Below are positions 25,149-35,171 of a stretch of 64,000 bases of DNA, piece by piece. The notes below the pieces were generated by a model, which had not been told where the DNA came from, did no database searches, and worked only from the letters and a program-made list of their open reading frames with translations. The stretch comes from Klebsiella quasivariicola (lineage in GTDB: Bacteria; Pseudomonadota; Gammaproteobacteria; Enterobacterales; Enterobacteriaceae), in the NCBI RefSeq assembly GCF_002269255.1, contig NZ_CP022823.1:620001-684000 (forward strand), in the 5' to 3' direction. The position numbers were made by a program, and so were the translations under genes. Numbering within the stretch: position 1 is the first letter of the stretch; each line of letters starts with the position of its first letter.

Positions 25149-26036
25149 ATGGCTGATTTAGACGACATCAAAGAGGGTAAGGACTTCGGTATCGACCGCC
25201 CGCAGCAGAACACGCTGTATACCCTGAAAGGCTGCGGCTCGCTGGAATGGGGCATGCAGTCGCGGCTGGCGCGCATCTTTAATCCGCACAGCAACCGCAC
25301 GGTGATGCTGGCCTTCGATCACGGCTACTTCCAGGGGCCAACGACCGGGCTGGAACGTATCGACCTGTCGATTGCGCCGCTGTTTGCCGACACCGACGTG
25401 CTGATGTGCACCCGCGGCGTACTGCGCAGCCAGGTACCGGCGGCCACCAATAAGCCGGTGGTGCTGCGCGCCTCCGGCGGCAATTCGATTTTAAGCGAAC
25501 TCTCCAACGAATGCGTGGCGGTGGCGATGGAAGACGCGCTGCGTCTCAACGTATGCGCGGTGGCGGCGCAGGTTTATATCGGCAGCGAATACGAACATCA
25601 GTCGATCAATAACATCATCAAACTGGTGGATGCCGGCAATCGCTACGGTATGCCGGTCCTGGCGGTTACCGGCGTCGGCAAAGAGATGACCCGCGACGCG
25701 CGCTACTTCTCGCTGGCCAGCCGGATTGCCGCCGAAATGGGGGCGCAGTTTGTGAAGACCTATTTCGTTGAGGAAGGCTTTGAAAAAGTGACCGCCAGCT
25801 GTCCGGTGCCGATCGTCATCGCCGGCGGTAAAAAACTGCCGGAGCATGAGGCGCTGGAGATGTGCTGGCGGGCGATCGACCAGGGGGCGTCCGGGGTGGA
25901 TATGGGGCGCAATATCTTCCAGTCCAGCGCCCCGCGCGCGATGCTGAAGGCGGTGAAAAAGGTGGTGCATGAGAATCTGAACGCGCGCGAAGCGTATCAG
26001 TTCTGGCAGGAAGAAAAACAGGGAGAGCTGAAATGA
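25149..26036 (+). CDS. lsrF: LsrF, phospho-AI-2 thiolase
   Basis: 295 residues with the class I aldolase (DhnA/LsrF) barrel: RTVMLAFDHGYFQGPTTGLERID, VLAVTGVGKEM and FVKTYFVEEGFEKV, the last holding the Schiff-base-type lysine. Family knowledge: LsrF transfers an acetyl group from 3-hydroxy-2,4-pentanedione 5-phosphate to CoA, the last step in AI-2 breakdown. An ACGGAGGATGAG ribosome site precedes the ATG, and the stop overlaps the lsrG start by four bases. Confidence 0.95.
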   Translation: MADLDDIKEGKDFGIDRPQQNTLYTLKGCGSLEWGMQSRLARIFNPHSNRTVMLAFDHGYFQGPTTGLERIDLSIAPLFADTDVLMCTRGVLRSQVPAATNKPVVLRASGGNSILSELSNECVAVAMEDALRLNVCAVAAQVYIGSEYEHQSINNIIKLVDAGNRYGMPVLAVTGVGKEMTRDARYFSLASRIAAEMGAQFVKTYFVEEGFEKVTASCPVPIVIAGGKKLPEHEALEMCWRAIDQGASGVDMGRNIFQSSAPRAMLKAVKKVVHENLNAREAYQFWQEEKQGELK

Positions 26037-26329
26037 ACGTAACGCTGGTGGAGATCAATATTAAACCCGAGCGGGTGGATGAGTTTCTCGAGGTGTTTCG
26101 CGCCAACCACGAAGGCGCGCTGCGGGAACCGGGCAACCTGCGCTTCGATGTCCTGCAGGATCCAGAAGTGAAAACCCGCTTTTTTATCTACGAAGCCTAT
26201 AAAGACGATGAGGCGGTGCAGGCGCATAAGAAGACGCCGCACTATTTAGCCTGCGTCGAAAAGCTGGAGGAGATGATGTCGCAGCCGCGGCAGAAACGCA
26301 GCTTTATCGGCCTGTTACCGCAGGTGTGA
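26033..26329 (+). CDS. lsrG: LsrG, phospho-AI-2 isomerase
   Basis: 98 residues, an antibiotic-biosynthesis-monooxygenase-like (ABM) ferredoxin fold: MNVTLVEINIKPERVDEFLEVF at the start and TRFFIYEAYKDDEAVQAHKKTPHY, with the histidine typical of the active site. It isomerises phospho-DPD for LsrF. Last gene of lsrACDBFG. The tam gene, which follows lsrG in E. coli, is absent; a strong hairpin and convergent patA follow instead. Confidence 0.94.
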   Translation: MNVTLVEINIKPERVDEFLEVFRANHEGALREPGNLRFDVLQDPEVKTRFFIYEAYKDDEAVQAHKKTPHYLACVEKLEEMMSQPRQKRSFIGLLPQV

Positions 26330-26338
26330 GGGTTTTCC

Positions 26339-26371
26339 TTCACCCTCTCCCTCTCTGAGGGAGAGGGTGAA
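26339..26371. terminator. Strong bidirectional hairpin between lsrG and patA
   Basis: A perfect 15-bp stem, TTCACCCTCTCCCTC / GAGGGAGAGGGTGAA, with a 3-nt loop lies between the convergent stops of lsrG and patA. It has no long U-run. The same CCCTCTCC/GGAGAGGG core recurs at the repeat array near 16077-16353, so it belongs to a dispersed hairpin family. Confidence 0.7.
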
Positions 26372-26381
26372 GAGCACTTTA

Positions 26382-27761
<1,380 letters not shown>

Positions 27762-28018
27762 AATGTGCTCCTGGGGCGGACGTATCACACGATACTGGAT
27801 TAAGTATTGCAGGGATTACGCCAGTTCGGCAGAAGCGGTGAAAATCGGGATAAATGCAAGGTAAAAGACGAAATGTGTAAAATTTAATCTCATTGCGCCA
27901 CTATTGGCACGTTTTATTCCTGAGCTGACGAGATTTTCTGCCTGGCGGCAATGAACGGGGCGATCCGCCGTGGTGCGGACTGCCCCAGCGCGGGGCAGCC
28001 GATGGTGAAAAAAGAGGC
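27762..28018. promoter_or_regulatory. patA upstream region
   Basis: 257 bp between the patA start and the yqjI stop, moderately AT-rich. The patA promoter must lie here; E. coli patA uses a σ54 promoter, but I do not see a clear GG-N10-GC pair in the right orientation. Towards 27960-28010 lies GC-rich sequence (GGGGCGATCCGCC...GCGGACTGCCCC), which can fold into a hairpin downstream of yqjI. Confidence 0.4.
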
Positions 28019-28573
28019 TTAGTCGAGCTGAGAGATCTCCATTGCTGCCCGGTCGATAATGCCGATGATCTGCTTGAGCTGGGCGGCACTGCTGGCCTGC
28101 TGGTTCACTTTCAAATCGAGGACCGCTTTGAAATTCTCCAGCGCGCGCTTCATCTGCGGATCCCGGCGCAGCTCGCAGCCGACCATCCGCGCCTGCAGAC
28201 GCTCCTGGATATGGGCCAGGTGCTCCTGGTTCTCGGCGTGCAGCTGTTTTCCTTCCTCGCTGATAACGATTTTTTTGCGTCCGTTGTCGTCTTCCACGCT
28301 GATAAGGCCCTGGTCCTGGAGCAGATCCAGCGTCGGGTAGATCACCCCCGGGCTGGGGCTGTAGTTCCCCTGGGTGAGGGTTTCGATCTCTTTGATCAGC
28401 TCATAGCCATGGCTGGCGTTGCGGCTGAGGATATCCAGAATGATCAGCCGCAGTTCGCCATGGCCAAAGAAACGCTGGCGACGTCCGCCGCCGCGGCGGC
28501 CATGGTCGCCGTGTTCGCTGGGATCACCGTGGCGCCCCCGTGGCCCACGCCCGTCTTCATGATGATGTCGCAT
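28019..28573 (-). CDS. yqjI: YqjI, PadR-type metal-responsive repressor
   Basis: 184 residues. The first 33 residues are rich in His, Arg and Gly (MRHHHEDGRG...EHGDHGRRGGGRRQ), a likely metal-binding tail. Then comes the PadR winged helix, GELRLIILDILSRNASHGYELIKEIETL with SPSPGVIYPTLDLLQD, and a C-terminal coiled-coil dimerisation part. In E. coli YqjI represses itself and nfeF (yqjH) and is inactivated by nickel. It is divergent from nfeF with palindromic sites between. The His-rich tail is shorter than the one I recall for E. coli. Confidence 0.93.
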   Translation of the reverse strand: MRHHHEDGRGPRGRHGDPSEHGDHGRRGGGRRQRFFGHGELRLIILDILSRNASHGYELIKEIETLTQGNYSPSPGVIYPTLDLLQDQGLISVEDDNGRKKIVISEEGKQLHAENQEHLAHIQERLQARMVGCELRRDPQMKRALENFKAVLDLKVNQQASSAAQLKQIIGIIDRAAMEISQLD

Positions 28574-28812
28574 CGCTAACTCCTGTGTTTTTTTTGATAT
28601 ATCTAATTTATATCTAAAATTTTAATCTTAGCAATGGTATGGGGTATTTATTTTTTATTATGTTGATTTATAAGTAATTATTTAAGTATCTGGAATTTTA
28701 GTGCGATTTACTTTTACTATATCAAAAAAAGACTTGCATTCTTTTTAGTTGGCAATCATTATCATTTGCATCAAGTTTAGATATATCTATTTACCGTTCA
28801 CGAAGGCAATCG
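28574..28812. promoter_or_regulatory. yqjI/nfeF divergent region: YqjI operators and Fur box
   Basis: The region is very AT-rich. GATATATC at 28595-28602, with a second TATATCTAAA right after it, and AGATATATCT at 28779-28788 are palindromic candidates for YqjI operators beside each start. GCAATCATTATCATTTGCA at 28752-28770 resembles a Fur box. Dual control by nickel (YqjI) and iron (Fur) is known for nfeF in E. coli and fits these sites. Confidence 0.75.
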
Positions 28813-29589
28813 ATGATGACAAAAACCAAAGCAGGCAAGTACCCGCAGCGTGTCCGCAATGAGCTGCGTTTCCGTGAGCTGACGGTGCTGCGCGTGGAGC
28901 GCGCAGGCGCGGCGTTCCAGCGTATCGTGCTGGGAGGCGAGGCGCTGGAAGGCTTCGCTTCTCACGGCTTTGACGACCATACCAAGCTTTTTTTCCCCGA
29001 GCCGGGTGCGGCATTTACTCCGCCGCAGGTAACCGAGGAGGGGATTGACTGGGGGGAAGGTGTGCGGCCTGCCACCCGCGACTATACGCCGCTGTACGAT
29101 GCCGAACGACACGAGCTGGCTTACGATTTCTATATCCACGATGGCGGTATCGCCAGCCGTTGGGCGCTGGAAGCAAAAGTGGGCGATAAGCTGGTTATCG
29201 GCGGCCCGCGCGGCTCGCTGGTGGTGCCGGAAGATTATGCCTGGCAGCTGTATGTTTGCGATGAGTCCGGCATGCCGGCGCTGCGCCGTCGTCTGCTGGG
29301 ATTACGCCAGCTGCCGGCGAGGCCGCAAGTGACGGCCATCGTTACTATCGCCGATGCGTCGTATAAAGATTATCTGGCGGATCTCGACGGCTTTAACATC
29401 GAGTGGGTGGTAGGCCACAACCCGGCGTTCGTCGCCGAGCGTCTGGCGCAGGTGAAGGTGCCGGCGGAGGATTATTTCATCTGGCTGACCGGCGAAGGCG
29501 CGGTGGTGAAATCGCTACTGGAACGCTTTGAAGACGAGAGTATCGATCAGCAGCTGGTGCGTTCCCAGGCATACTGGCACAGCAAGTAA
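28813..29589 (+). CDS. nfeF: NfeF (YqjH), NADPH-dependent ferric-siderophore reductase
   Basis: 258 residues of the siderophore-interacting protein family. The FAD domain covers about 1-120 with RDYTPLYDAERHELAYDFYIH, where RxYTxR-type residues bind FAD, and IGGPRGSLVVPED. The NADPH domain follows, ending in WLTGEGAVVKSL. It releases iron from ferric siderophores in the cytoplasm. Two adjacent ATG codons (28813, 28816) are possible starts. Divergent from yqjI. Confidence 0.95.
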   Translation: MMTKTKAGKYPQRVRNELRFRELTVLRVERAGAAFQRIVLGGEALEGFASHGFDDHTKLFFPEPGAAFTPPQVTEEGIDWGEGVRPATRDYTPLYDAERHELAYDFYIHDGGIASRWALEAKVGDKLVIGGPRGSLVVPEDYAWQLYVCDESGMPALRRRLLGLRQLPARPQVTAIVTIADASYKDYLADLDGFNIEWVVGHNPAFVAERLAQVKVPAEDYFIWLTGEGAVVKSLLERFEDESIDQQLVRSQAYWHSK

Positions 29590-29607
29590 AAAGCCATCGT
29601 GGTAAAA

Positions 29608-29640
29608 CCCGGATAGCGGCTTGCGCCTTATCCGGGCTAC
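29608..29640. repeat. REP-like element after nfeF
   Basis: CCCGGATA...TATCCGGGCTAC with an inner GCGGCTTGCGCC, the usual REP/BIME hairpin. It lies between the convergent nfeF and the ATP-type dhaK. Confidence 0.75.
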
Positions 29641-29690
29641 GGTTGGCGCCGATTTGTAGCCCCGGTAAGCACAGCGCCACCGGGGGAGGC

Positions 29691-31340
29691 TTAGCGTTCC
29701 GCCAGCGCTTTAAACACCATCGCCACCGCGTGGGCGCCGGGGTCCATGTTGCCGAGCAGGCTGTCGCTGTTGAGATAGGACGCTCGTCCGGCGCCGGCTT
29801 TGCTCGACTGGCAGGTGCGATCCGCCCCGGCCTGCGCCGCAGCAAAAGCGGTCTGCAGGTTCTCCGGTTCGGCCAGCAGCGCCGCCAGCGCCGGCTGCAG
29901 AGCGTCGATCATCGTCCGGTCACCTTCCTCGGCGCCGCCGTAAAATTTCATCTGCTCCAGACCGGCGTTCAGCGCCTCGGCCACGCTGGCGCCTTGCTCC
30001 AGCTTCTGCCCGGCAGCGGTGAAGAAGATCGACATCAATACCCCGCTGGAGCCGCCCATCACCACCGTCAGGCGTTCGCCGATCAGCGCGAACAGCGTTG
30101 GCAGATCGTTCAGCGGCAGCTGCTGACGCTCGAGCCGCTCGGCAATCTCACGCGCCCCGGCGGCGAAGGTGGAGCCGGTATCGCCGTCGCCTACTTTGGC
30201 ATCCAGCGCGTTGAGATGTTCTTCAAGATCGATGAGGGCGCCGGTCACCTGCGCCACGTAATCGCCCACCTGTGGGTTGGCCGAGGGCGTAAAATCCACC
30301 CGAGCGCTGTCGAGGGTGGACGGCACGACGTTGATAATCCGCGGTTGCACCGGCTGCGGCCAGCCGGCGGTTTCCACATCCGCCAGCAGCGCTTTCTCAA
30401 TACTCTCCTCCAGCACGATGGCGCTCAGCGAGAAGCCTTTCATATCGAGGGCTGTCACCAGCGAGGCCGGGCCTATCAGCCAGTCAATGCGCGCCTGCAG
30501 CGGGGTGTTGGCCAGCTCGCGGGTCAGGATCGCCATCTCGGCCACCGACACGCCGCCGAGGTTATTGAGCATCACCGCCAGGCGGCCGGTTTCCGGCAGG
30601 GCGGCGGTCAGTTTTTCCACCATCAGGTTGACGACTTCCGCACTGTTTTGCGTGGCGATCGTCGAGGCGCCCGGCTCACCGTGGATACCCATTCCCAGCT
30701 CGGCGTGGCCGGCCTGATGGCGCGGGGCGCTTTCCGCTTCCTGCGGCAGGTGGCAGCTGGCCAGCGCCACCCCGATGCTGGCGGTGTGGCTGGCGGCGTA
30801 CTGCGCTTCGCGCAGGACGGTGGCGAGGTTATAGCCGCGCTCGGCAAAATAGCCCGCCACCTTATGGACGAACAACGTACCGGCGATGCCGCGCGGCTGT
30901 TTGTTATCCGGCAGCGAAATGTCGTCGCCGACGATCAGCATTTCAACGTTGTAGCCGAGACGGCGCGCTTTCTCCGCCGCCAGGCCGAAGTTAAGCCGGT
31001 CGCCGGTGTAGTTTTTGACGATCAGCAGGCAGCCTGCCTCGCCGGTCACCGCCTGAATGGCGGTAAGCACCGCGTCGACGCTCGGCGAGGCGAACAGATC
31101 GCCGCAGACTGCGGCGGTCAGCATGCCTTTACCAATAAAGCCGACGTGCGCCGGTTCATGGCCGGCGCCGCCGCCGGAGATCACCGCCACGTTGTTTTTA
31201 TTCAGATCGCGACGGACCACCACCCGGATCGCCGGGTCGCTCTCCAGCCGGGCGAGGTTATTCCACGGGCTGGCGATAATGGTACCCTCAATCACATCGT
31301 TGACGAGGCTGGCGCGCTGGTTAAAAAAGAATTGAGACAT
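29691..31340 (-). CDS. dhaK: ATP-dependent dihydroxyacetone kinase
   Basis: 549 residues that fuse a DhaK domain (1 to about 335) with a DhaL domain (about 355-549). His220 in GMGIHGEPG is the residue that binds dihydroxyacetone covalently in the Citrobacter enzyme, and ISGGGAGHEPAH lies near the start. In the DhaL part, DAKVGDGDTGSTFAAG carries the Mg-ATP aspartates. It phosphorylates dihydroxyacetone made by DhaD. Last gene of the dhaKLM-dhaK operon; a hairpin separates it from dhaM. The symbol is shared with the PTS-type gene at 33491. Confidence 0.95.
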   Translation of the reverse strand: MSQFFFNQRASLVNDVIEGTIIASPWNNLARLESDPAIRVVVRRDLNKNNVAVISGGGAGHEPAHVGFIGKGMLTAAVCGDLFASPSVDAVLTAIQAVTGEAGCLLIVKNYTGDRLNFGLAAEKARRLGYNVEMLIVGDDISLPDNKQPRGIAGTLFVHKVAGYFAERGYNLATVLREAQYAASHTASIGVALASCHLPQEAESAPRHQAGHAELGMGIHGEPGASTIATQNSAEVVNLMVEKLTAALPETGRLAVMLNNLGGVSVAEMAILTRELANTPLQARIDWLIGPASLVTALDMKGFSLSAIVLEESIEKALLADVETAGWPQPVQPRIINVVPSTLDSARVDFTPSANPQVGDYVAQVTGALIDLEEHLNALDAKVGDGDTGSTFAAGAREIAERLERQQLPLNDLPTLFALIGERLTVVMGGSSGVLMSIFFTAAGQKLEQGASVAEALNAGLEQMKFYGGAEEGDRTMIDALQPALAALLAEPENLQTAFAAAQAGADRTCQSSKAGAGRASYLNSDSLLGNMDPGAHAVAMVFKALAER

Positions 31341-31372
31341 AGTGGTTCCTGAAGAGTAAGCGAAAACTCACC

Positions 31373-31394
31373 CTCCGGAGGCAGGCCTCCGGAG
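31373..31394 (-). terminator. Hairpin between dhaM and ATP-type dhaK
   Basis: A perfect 10-bp stem, CTCCGGAGGC / GCCTCCGGAG, with a 2-nt loop lies 22 bp past the dhaM stop. On the minus strand GTGAGTTTTCG follows, only a weak U-run. It may be a partial terminator or an mRNA-processing/stability hairpin that sets different levels for the two kinases. Confidence 0.5.
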
Positions 31395-31415
31395 CGGTAA
31401 CGGTCAACGTGAATT

Positions 31416-32837
31416 TTAGTCACGGATAAGGCGCTGGTGGCGCATATCGAGCGCGATAGTCTCGCCGGGCTGTACGTTGTTCAGCGCCTCGCCCTGCTGG
31501 CACAGCCAGGCAATTCCTGCGGCGCGGGCGATAATCGCGCCGTGAGCCTGTTCGCTGCCATCGCGCAGGCACAGGCCTTTAACGAAGCTGGCATCCAGCT
31601 GTAAGACGGTTGAGGGATAAATGTTGTCGGCGATAATAATCGTTGGCTCGCCGGGCGCCGGCACTCTCTCCTGAACGCCCTGCAGATGGCGCAGGGTACG
31701 CTGCAGAATATCTTCGATATCGATGTAACGCGCCTGCAGGTAGGGGTCATCCAGCTGGCGATACTGCTGGCTGAGCTCCATCAACACCTGATGCCATGCC
31801 CATTCCGCCGAGCATTGTTCGGTGAGCAGACGATCGTTGGCGGCATCAAACAGATCGTCATCGTCGAGCAGGGTATGGTGCCCGGCGAAGATCGCCGCGA
31901 TATCGGCGTTAAATTTGTTTTCCGCCAGCTCGGTCAGGGCGATAAGATCCGCCAGCGTCTGGTCAATGGCCTGGCGCAGGCGCTGCTGCTCGCGGGCGGC
32001 ATCAGCGGCAGCCGGGTGAACCGGCTGGATCAGGGCCAGCGGGTAGCGCAGGGCAGCGCCTTCGACGCGCTCGGGCGTGGCCGGATCCTCAGCTGGTTGC
32101 GCTGCAGGTGATTCACCGAAGTTATCGGCGGCCAGCGCCTGAAACGCCGCCAGCGCCGCGTCGGCATCCGGACCGCGGGCCAGCAGGCGCAGCTTATCGT
32201 TGCGGCGTACCTGCAATAGCGCGATTTGGTTGAGGCTGTCCGGTTTGACGCACTTCCCGTTTTTCTCCAGCAGCAGTTCGGCGTTAAAGCCCGCCAGCGC
32301 GGCGACCAGCTTTGACGCCGGACGCACGTGCAGGCCGTTGTGATTGTTAATAATGACTGAAACCGATTTTGTGTCGCCGTCGTCAGCAAGCGTTGGGGCA
32401 GTGATGGCGTCAGGCGTATGCGAAGGTAAACCCAGCTGAACCCGCTTGGCCTCCAGGGCGTTCATGGCATCGGCGATCACTTTGTCAATCCCGGCGCCGG
32501 AGGCGGCGCTGACGGTGGCCGCCAGCGTCCCTTCCACCAGCGGCGCGGCGCATAGCCGCACCTTCGTGGCAATCGCCGGATCGAGCAGATCGAGGGCGGT
32601 TTCGGCGCTGAGCAACGCGCTGCCGATATCCATCATCACCAGCACGTGATCGGTATCGGCCACGGATTCGATCGCCTCCATGACTTTAAGCGGATCGGTG
32701 CCGATCGGGCTGTCGGGATCGTCGATCCCGGCGGCGATCGCCAGCTTGCAGCCATCGTTGATTAACATCTGCCGGGCCAGTTCTCCGACACCTTCGCCCA
32801 GCCGGGCGCTATGAGAAACAATAACCAGGTTTACCAT
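31416..32837 (-). CDS. dhaM: DhaM, phosphoryl donor of the PTS-type dihydroxyacetone kinase
   Basis: 473 residues from MVNLVIVSHSARLG. Three parts: an EIIA-mannose-like domain with phospho-acceptor His9, an HPr domain (about 155-240, NNHNGLHVRPASKLVA), and an EI-like N-terminal domain ending in GSEQAHGAIIARAAGIAW. The phosphate goes from EI/HPr to DhaM, then to ADP bound on DhaL. The open frame extends far upstream into dhaL, but the start at 32837 gives the known length and follows AGGAAATCGCG. Confidence 0.95.
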   Translation of the reverse strand: MVNLVIVSHSARLGEGVGELARQMLINDGCKLAIAAGIDDPDSPIGTDPLKVMEAIESVADTDHVLVMMDIGSALLSAETALDLLDPAIATKVRLCAAPLVEGTLAATVSAASGAGIDKVIADAMNALEAKRVQLGLPSHTPDAITAPTLADDGDTKSVSVIINNHNGLHVRPASKLVAALAGFNAELLLEKNGKCVKPDSLNQIALLQVRRNDKLRLLARGPDADAALAAFQALAADNFGESPAAQPAEDPATPERVEGAALRYPLALIQPVHPAAADAAREQQRLRQAIDQTLADLIALTELAENKFNADIAAIFAGHHTLLDDDDLFDAANDRLLTEQCSAEWAWHQVLMELSQQYRQLDDPYLQARYIDIEDILQRTLRHLQGVQERVPAPGEPTIIIADNIYPSTVLQLDASFVKGLCLRDGSEQAHGAIIARAAGIAWLCQQGEALNNVQPGETIALDMRHQRLIRD

Positions 32838-32847
32838 CGCGATTTCC

Positions 32848-33480
32848 TTACTCTTTGGCGGCGGCGGCCAGCATCTGAACCATAAACAGCACCGAGGTCG
32901 CGCCGGGATCCTGATGTCCGATGCTGCGCTCGCCGAGATAGCTGGCGCGGCCTTTACGCGCCTGCATAGTGATGGTGGCGTGGGCCGCACGCTCGGCCAC
33001 TTCGCAGGCGGCATCCAGCGCGGCAGCGATCGACAGGTGCTGCTCGCTGGACTGGCGCAGGGAGTCCACCACCGGCAGCCAGACGTCGCACATGGTTTTA
33101 TCCCCTGGCTCCGCTTTGCCGCGGTTGACGACGCCGTCTGCGCCTTCGCGGATCATCAGGTACAGCTCGTCGAGCGTCAGGCTCTGGTGGGCCTGGGTCA
33201 CCTGCGCGGCGCGAATAAAGAAGGTGCCGAACAGCGGGCCGCTGGCGCCGCCGACGTTGGAGAGCAGCGTCATACCGGTGTTTTTGAGGATAAAGCCAAT
33301 ATCTTTATCGGCAATCGACGGCAGCTTTTCGACTACCTTGCTGAAGCCGCGGTGCATATTGAGGCCGTGATCGGCATCGCCGATCTCTTTATCAAGACCG
33401 GTGAGAAAATCGCTCTCTTTGGTGAAAATATCGCCGCAGCGGTACAGCCAGTCGACGATTTGCGTTCTGTTCAGTGACAT
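32848..33480 (-). CDS. dhaL: DhaL, ADP-binding subunit of the PTS dihydroxyacetone kinase
   Basis: 210 residues of the DhaL fold with the Mg-ADP aspartate motif IGDADHGLNMHRGF, TLLSNVGGASGPLFGTFF and the C-terminal GRASYLGERSIGHQDPGA. DhaM phosphorylates its bound ADP, and DhaL passes the phosphate to dihydroxyacetone on DhaK. In E. coli, DhaL also binds DhaR and activates it. It lies 10 bp from dhaK and 10 bp from dhaM, in one operon. Confidence 0.96.
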   Translation of the reverse strand: MSLNRTQIVDWLYRCGDIFTKESDFLTGLDKEIGDADHGLNMHRGFSKVVEKLPSIADKDIGFILKNTGMTLLSNVGGASGPLFGTFFIRAAQVTQAHQSLTLDELYLMIREGADGVVNRGKAEPGDKTMCDVWLPVVDSLRQSSEQHLSIAAALDAACEVAERAAHATITMQARKGRASYLGERSIGHQDPGATSVLFMVQMLAAAAKE

Positions 33481-33490
33481 GTCGTGCTCC

Positions 33491-34561
33491 TTAGTTTCCC
33501 CAGTTCAGCGCCGGGGTATGAACCGGGGCGTCCCATAGCGTCAGCGTCTCGTCATCCACTTTCAGCAGGGTGATCGAGAAGCCCGCCATATCCAGCGAAG
33601 TACAGTAGCTGCCGATGAGGTTACGTTCGATGATGATGCCGGACGCTTCGCAGCGCTGGGCCAGGCGGTTATACACGCCGTACAGTTCGGAAAGCGGGGT
33701 GGCGCCGAGGTTGTTGACCAGCGCGATAACCCGGTCGCCGTTTTGCAGCGCGGTTTTGCTCTGCTGCACTTCCTGCCACGCGCCCTTGACGGTATCCCAC
33801 TGGCGCAGCGTGCGGCTGTAGGCGCCGTTTTCCAGCAGGGTATCGAACATCTCATCGACGGTTTGGTCCAGCGAGCTGAAGCGGCGGCGGTCAATGCCCG
33901 GCTCGCCGTGAATGCCGACGCCGAACTCCATTTCGTCGTCCTGCAGGGTAAAGGAGGGCTGCCCGGCGGCCGGTACGGTGCAGGCGCCGAGGGCGATACC
34001 AATCGAGTGGCCGAGATTATTCAGGCGGCGGCCCAGTTCGGCGCAGGCTTCCAGCGAGTCGCCGCGTTCGGCGGCGGCGCCGACCAGTTTTTCAATCAGT
34101 ACGGTGTTGGCGACGCCGCGACGACCGGCGGTATAGAGGCTGTCTTTCACCGCCACGTCGTCGTCGACCACCACGGTGGTGACTTTAATGCCGCTCTCAT
34201 GCAGCAGCTCGGTGGCGGTTTCGAAGTTCAGGATGTCGCCGGTGTAGTTTTTGATAATCAGCAGGACGCCTTCCCCGCCGTCGATCTGCATCGCACATTC
34301 GAACATTTTGTCCGGCGTCGGCGAGGTGAAGATTTCCCCCGGGCAGGCGCCAGAGAGCATGCCCTGGCCGATATAGCCGCAGTGCATCGGTTCATGTCCG
34401 CTGCCGCCGCCGGAGAGCAGGGCCACTTTGCCAGCCACCGACGCGTCGGTGCGGGTCACATACAGCGGGTCCTGATGCAGGGTCAGCTGCGGATGGGCTT
34501 TAGCCAGCCCCTGTAATTGTTCATTCAGTACATCTTCAACACGGTTAATCAGCTTTTTCAT
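33491..34561 (-). CDS. dhaK: DhaK, substrate-binding subunit of the PTS dihydroxyacetone kinase
   Basis: 356 residues. The nucleophile-like His218 in FGVGIHGEPG binds dihydroxyacetone as a hemiaminal, and LLSGGGSGHEPMHCGY holds the substrate pocket. First gene of dhaKLM. In E. coli, DhaK without substrate opposes DhaL and inhibits DhaR, so the operon senses its own substrate. It is divergent from dhaD over a 610-bp control region with four copies of a putative operator. Confidence 0.96.
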   Translation of the reverse strand: MKKLINRVEDVLNEQLQGLAKAHPQLTLHQDPLYVTRTDASVAGKVALLSGGGSGHEPMHCGYIGQGMLSGACPGEIFTSPTPDKMFECAMQIDGGEGVLLIIKNYTGDILNFETATELLHESGIKVTTVVVDDDVAVKDSLYTAGRRGVANTVLIEKLVGAAAERGDSLEACAELGRRLNNLGHSIGIALGACTVPAAGQPSFTLQDDEMEFGVGIHGEPGIDRRRFSSLDQTVDEMFDTLLENGAYSRTLRQWDTVKGAWQEVQQSKTALQNGDRVIALVNNLGATPLSELYGVYNRLAQRCEASGIIIERNLIGSYCTSLDMAGFSITLLKVDDETLTLWDAPVHTPALNWGN

Positions 34562-35171
34562 TATTCAGTGCTCCGTTGGAGAAGGTTCGATGCGGCCTCT
34601 CTGCTGGCGGAGGCGGTCATCGCGTAGGGGTATCGTCTGACGGTGCAACGTGCCTGGCGATAGGATGATTCTGGCTGAGCGGACGAAAAAAAGAATGCCC
34701 CGACGATCGGGTTTCATTACGAAACATTGCCTCCTTGTTTTGTTTCTTTATGGAACGTTTTTGCTGAGGAAACGGTGAAAATGCGAGCTGGCGCGCTTTT
34801 TTTCTTCTGCCATAAGCGGCGGTCAGGATAGCTGGCGAAGCGGGTGAGAAAAAAATTTTTGCTGATTTTCTGCCGACTGCGGGAGAAAAGGTGGTCGAAA
34901 AAGGAGGATCGCAAGGGCATTATGCGGCAAAGGAGCGGATCGGGATCGCAATCCTGACCGAGAGTAGGGTTTTCTGTTCCAATATGGAACGTAAAAAATT
35001 AACCTGCGTTTCATATCAGAACAAAAAGGCGAAAGATTTTTTTGTTCCCTGCCGGCCCTACAGTGATCGCACTGCTCCGGTACGTTCCGTTCAGGCCGCG
35101 CTTCACTGGCCGGCGCGGATAACGCCAGGGCTCATCATGTCTACATGCGCACTTATTTGAGGGTGAAAGGA
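34562..35171. promoter_or_regulatory. dhaKLM/dhaD divergent control region
   Basis: 610 bp without a credible gene. It carries four copies of a 15-bp palindrome GTTYC-N5-GRAAC: 34711-34725 (GTTTCATTACGAAAC), 34742-34756 (GTTTCTTTATGGAAC), 34976-34990 (GTTCCAATATGGAAC), and an imperfect one at 35008-35022 (GTTTCATATCAGAAC). Two lie on the dhaK side and two on the dhaD side. They are candidate DhaR sites. Long A/T runs around 34795-34860 and 35035-35045 may contain the promoters. Confidence 0.7.

Noticed and set aside
27762..28018. σ54 promoter for patA
   Set aside because: A TGGCACG stretch near 27904 points the wrong way, and the minus strand shows no GG-N10-GC pair that I trust.
29643..31352. 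569-codon open frame antisense to the ATP-type dihydroxyacetone kinase
   Set aside because: The real gene on the other strand has full-length homology and active-site residues; the antisense frame is rich in His, Arg and Gly and has no recognisable domain.
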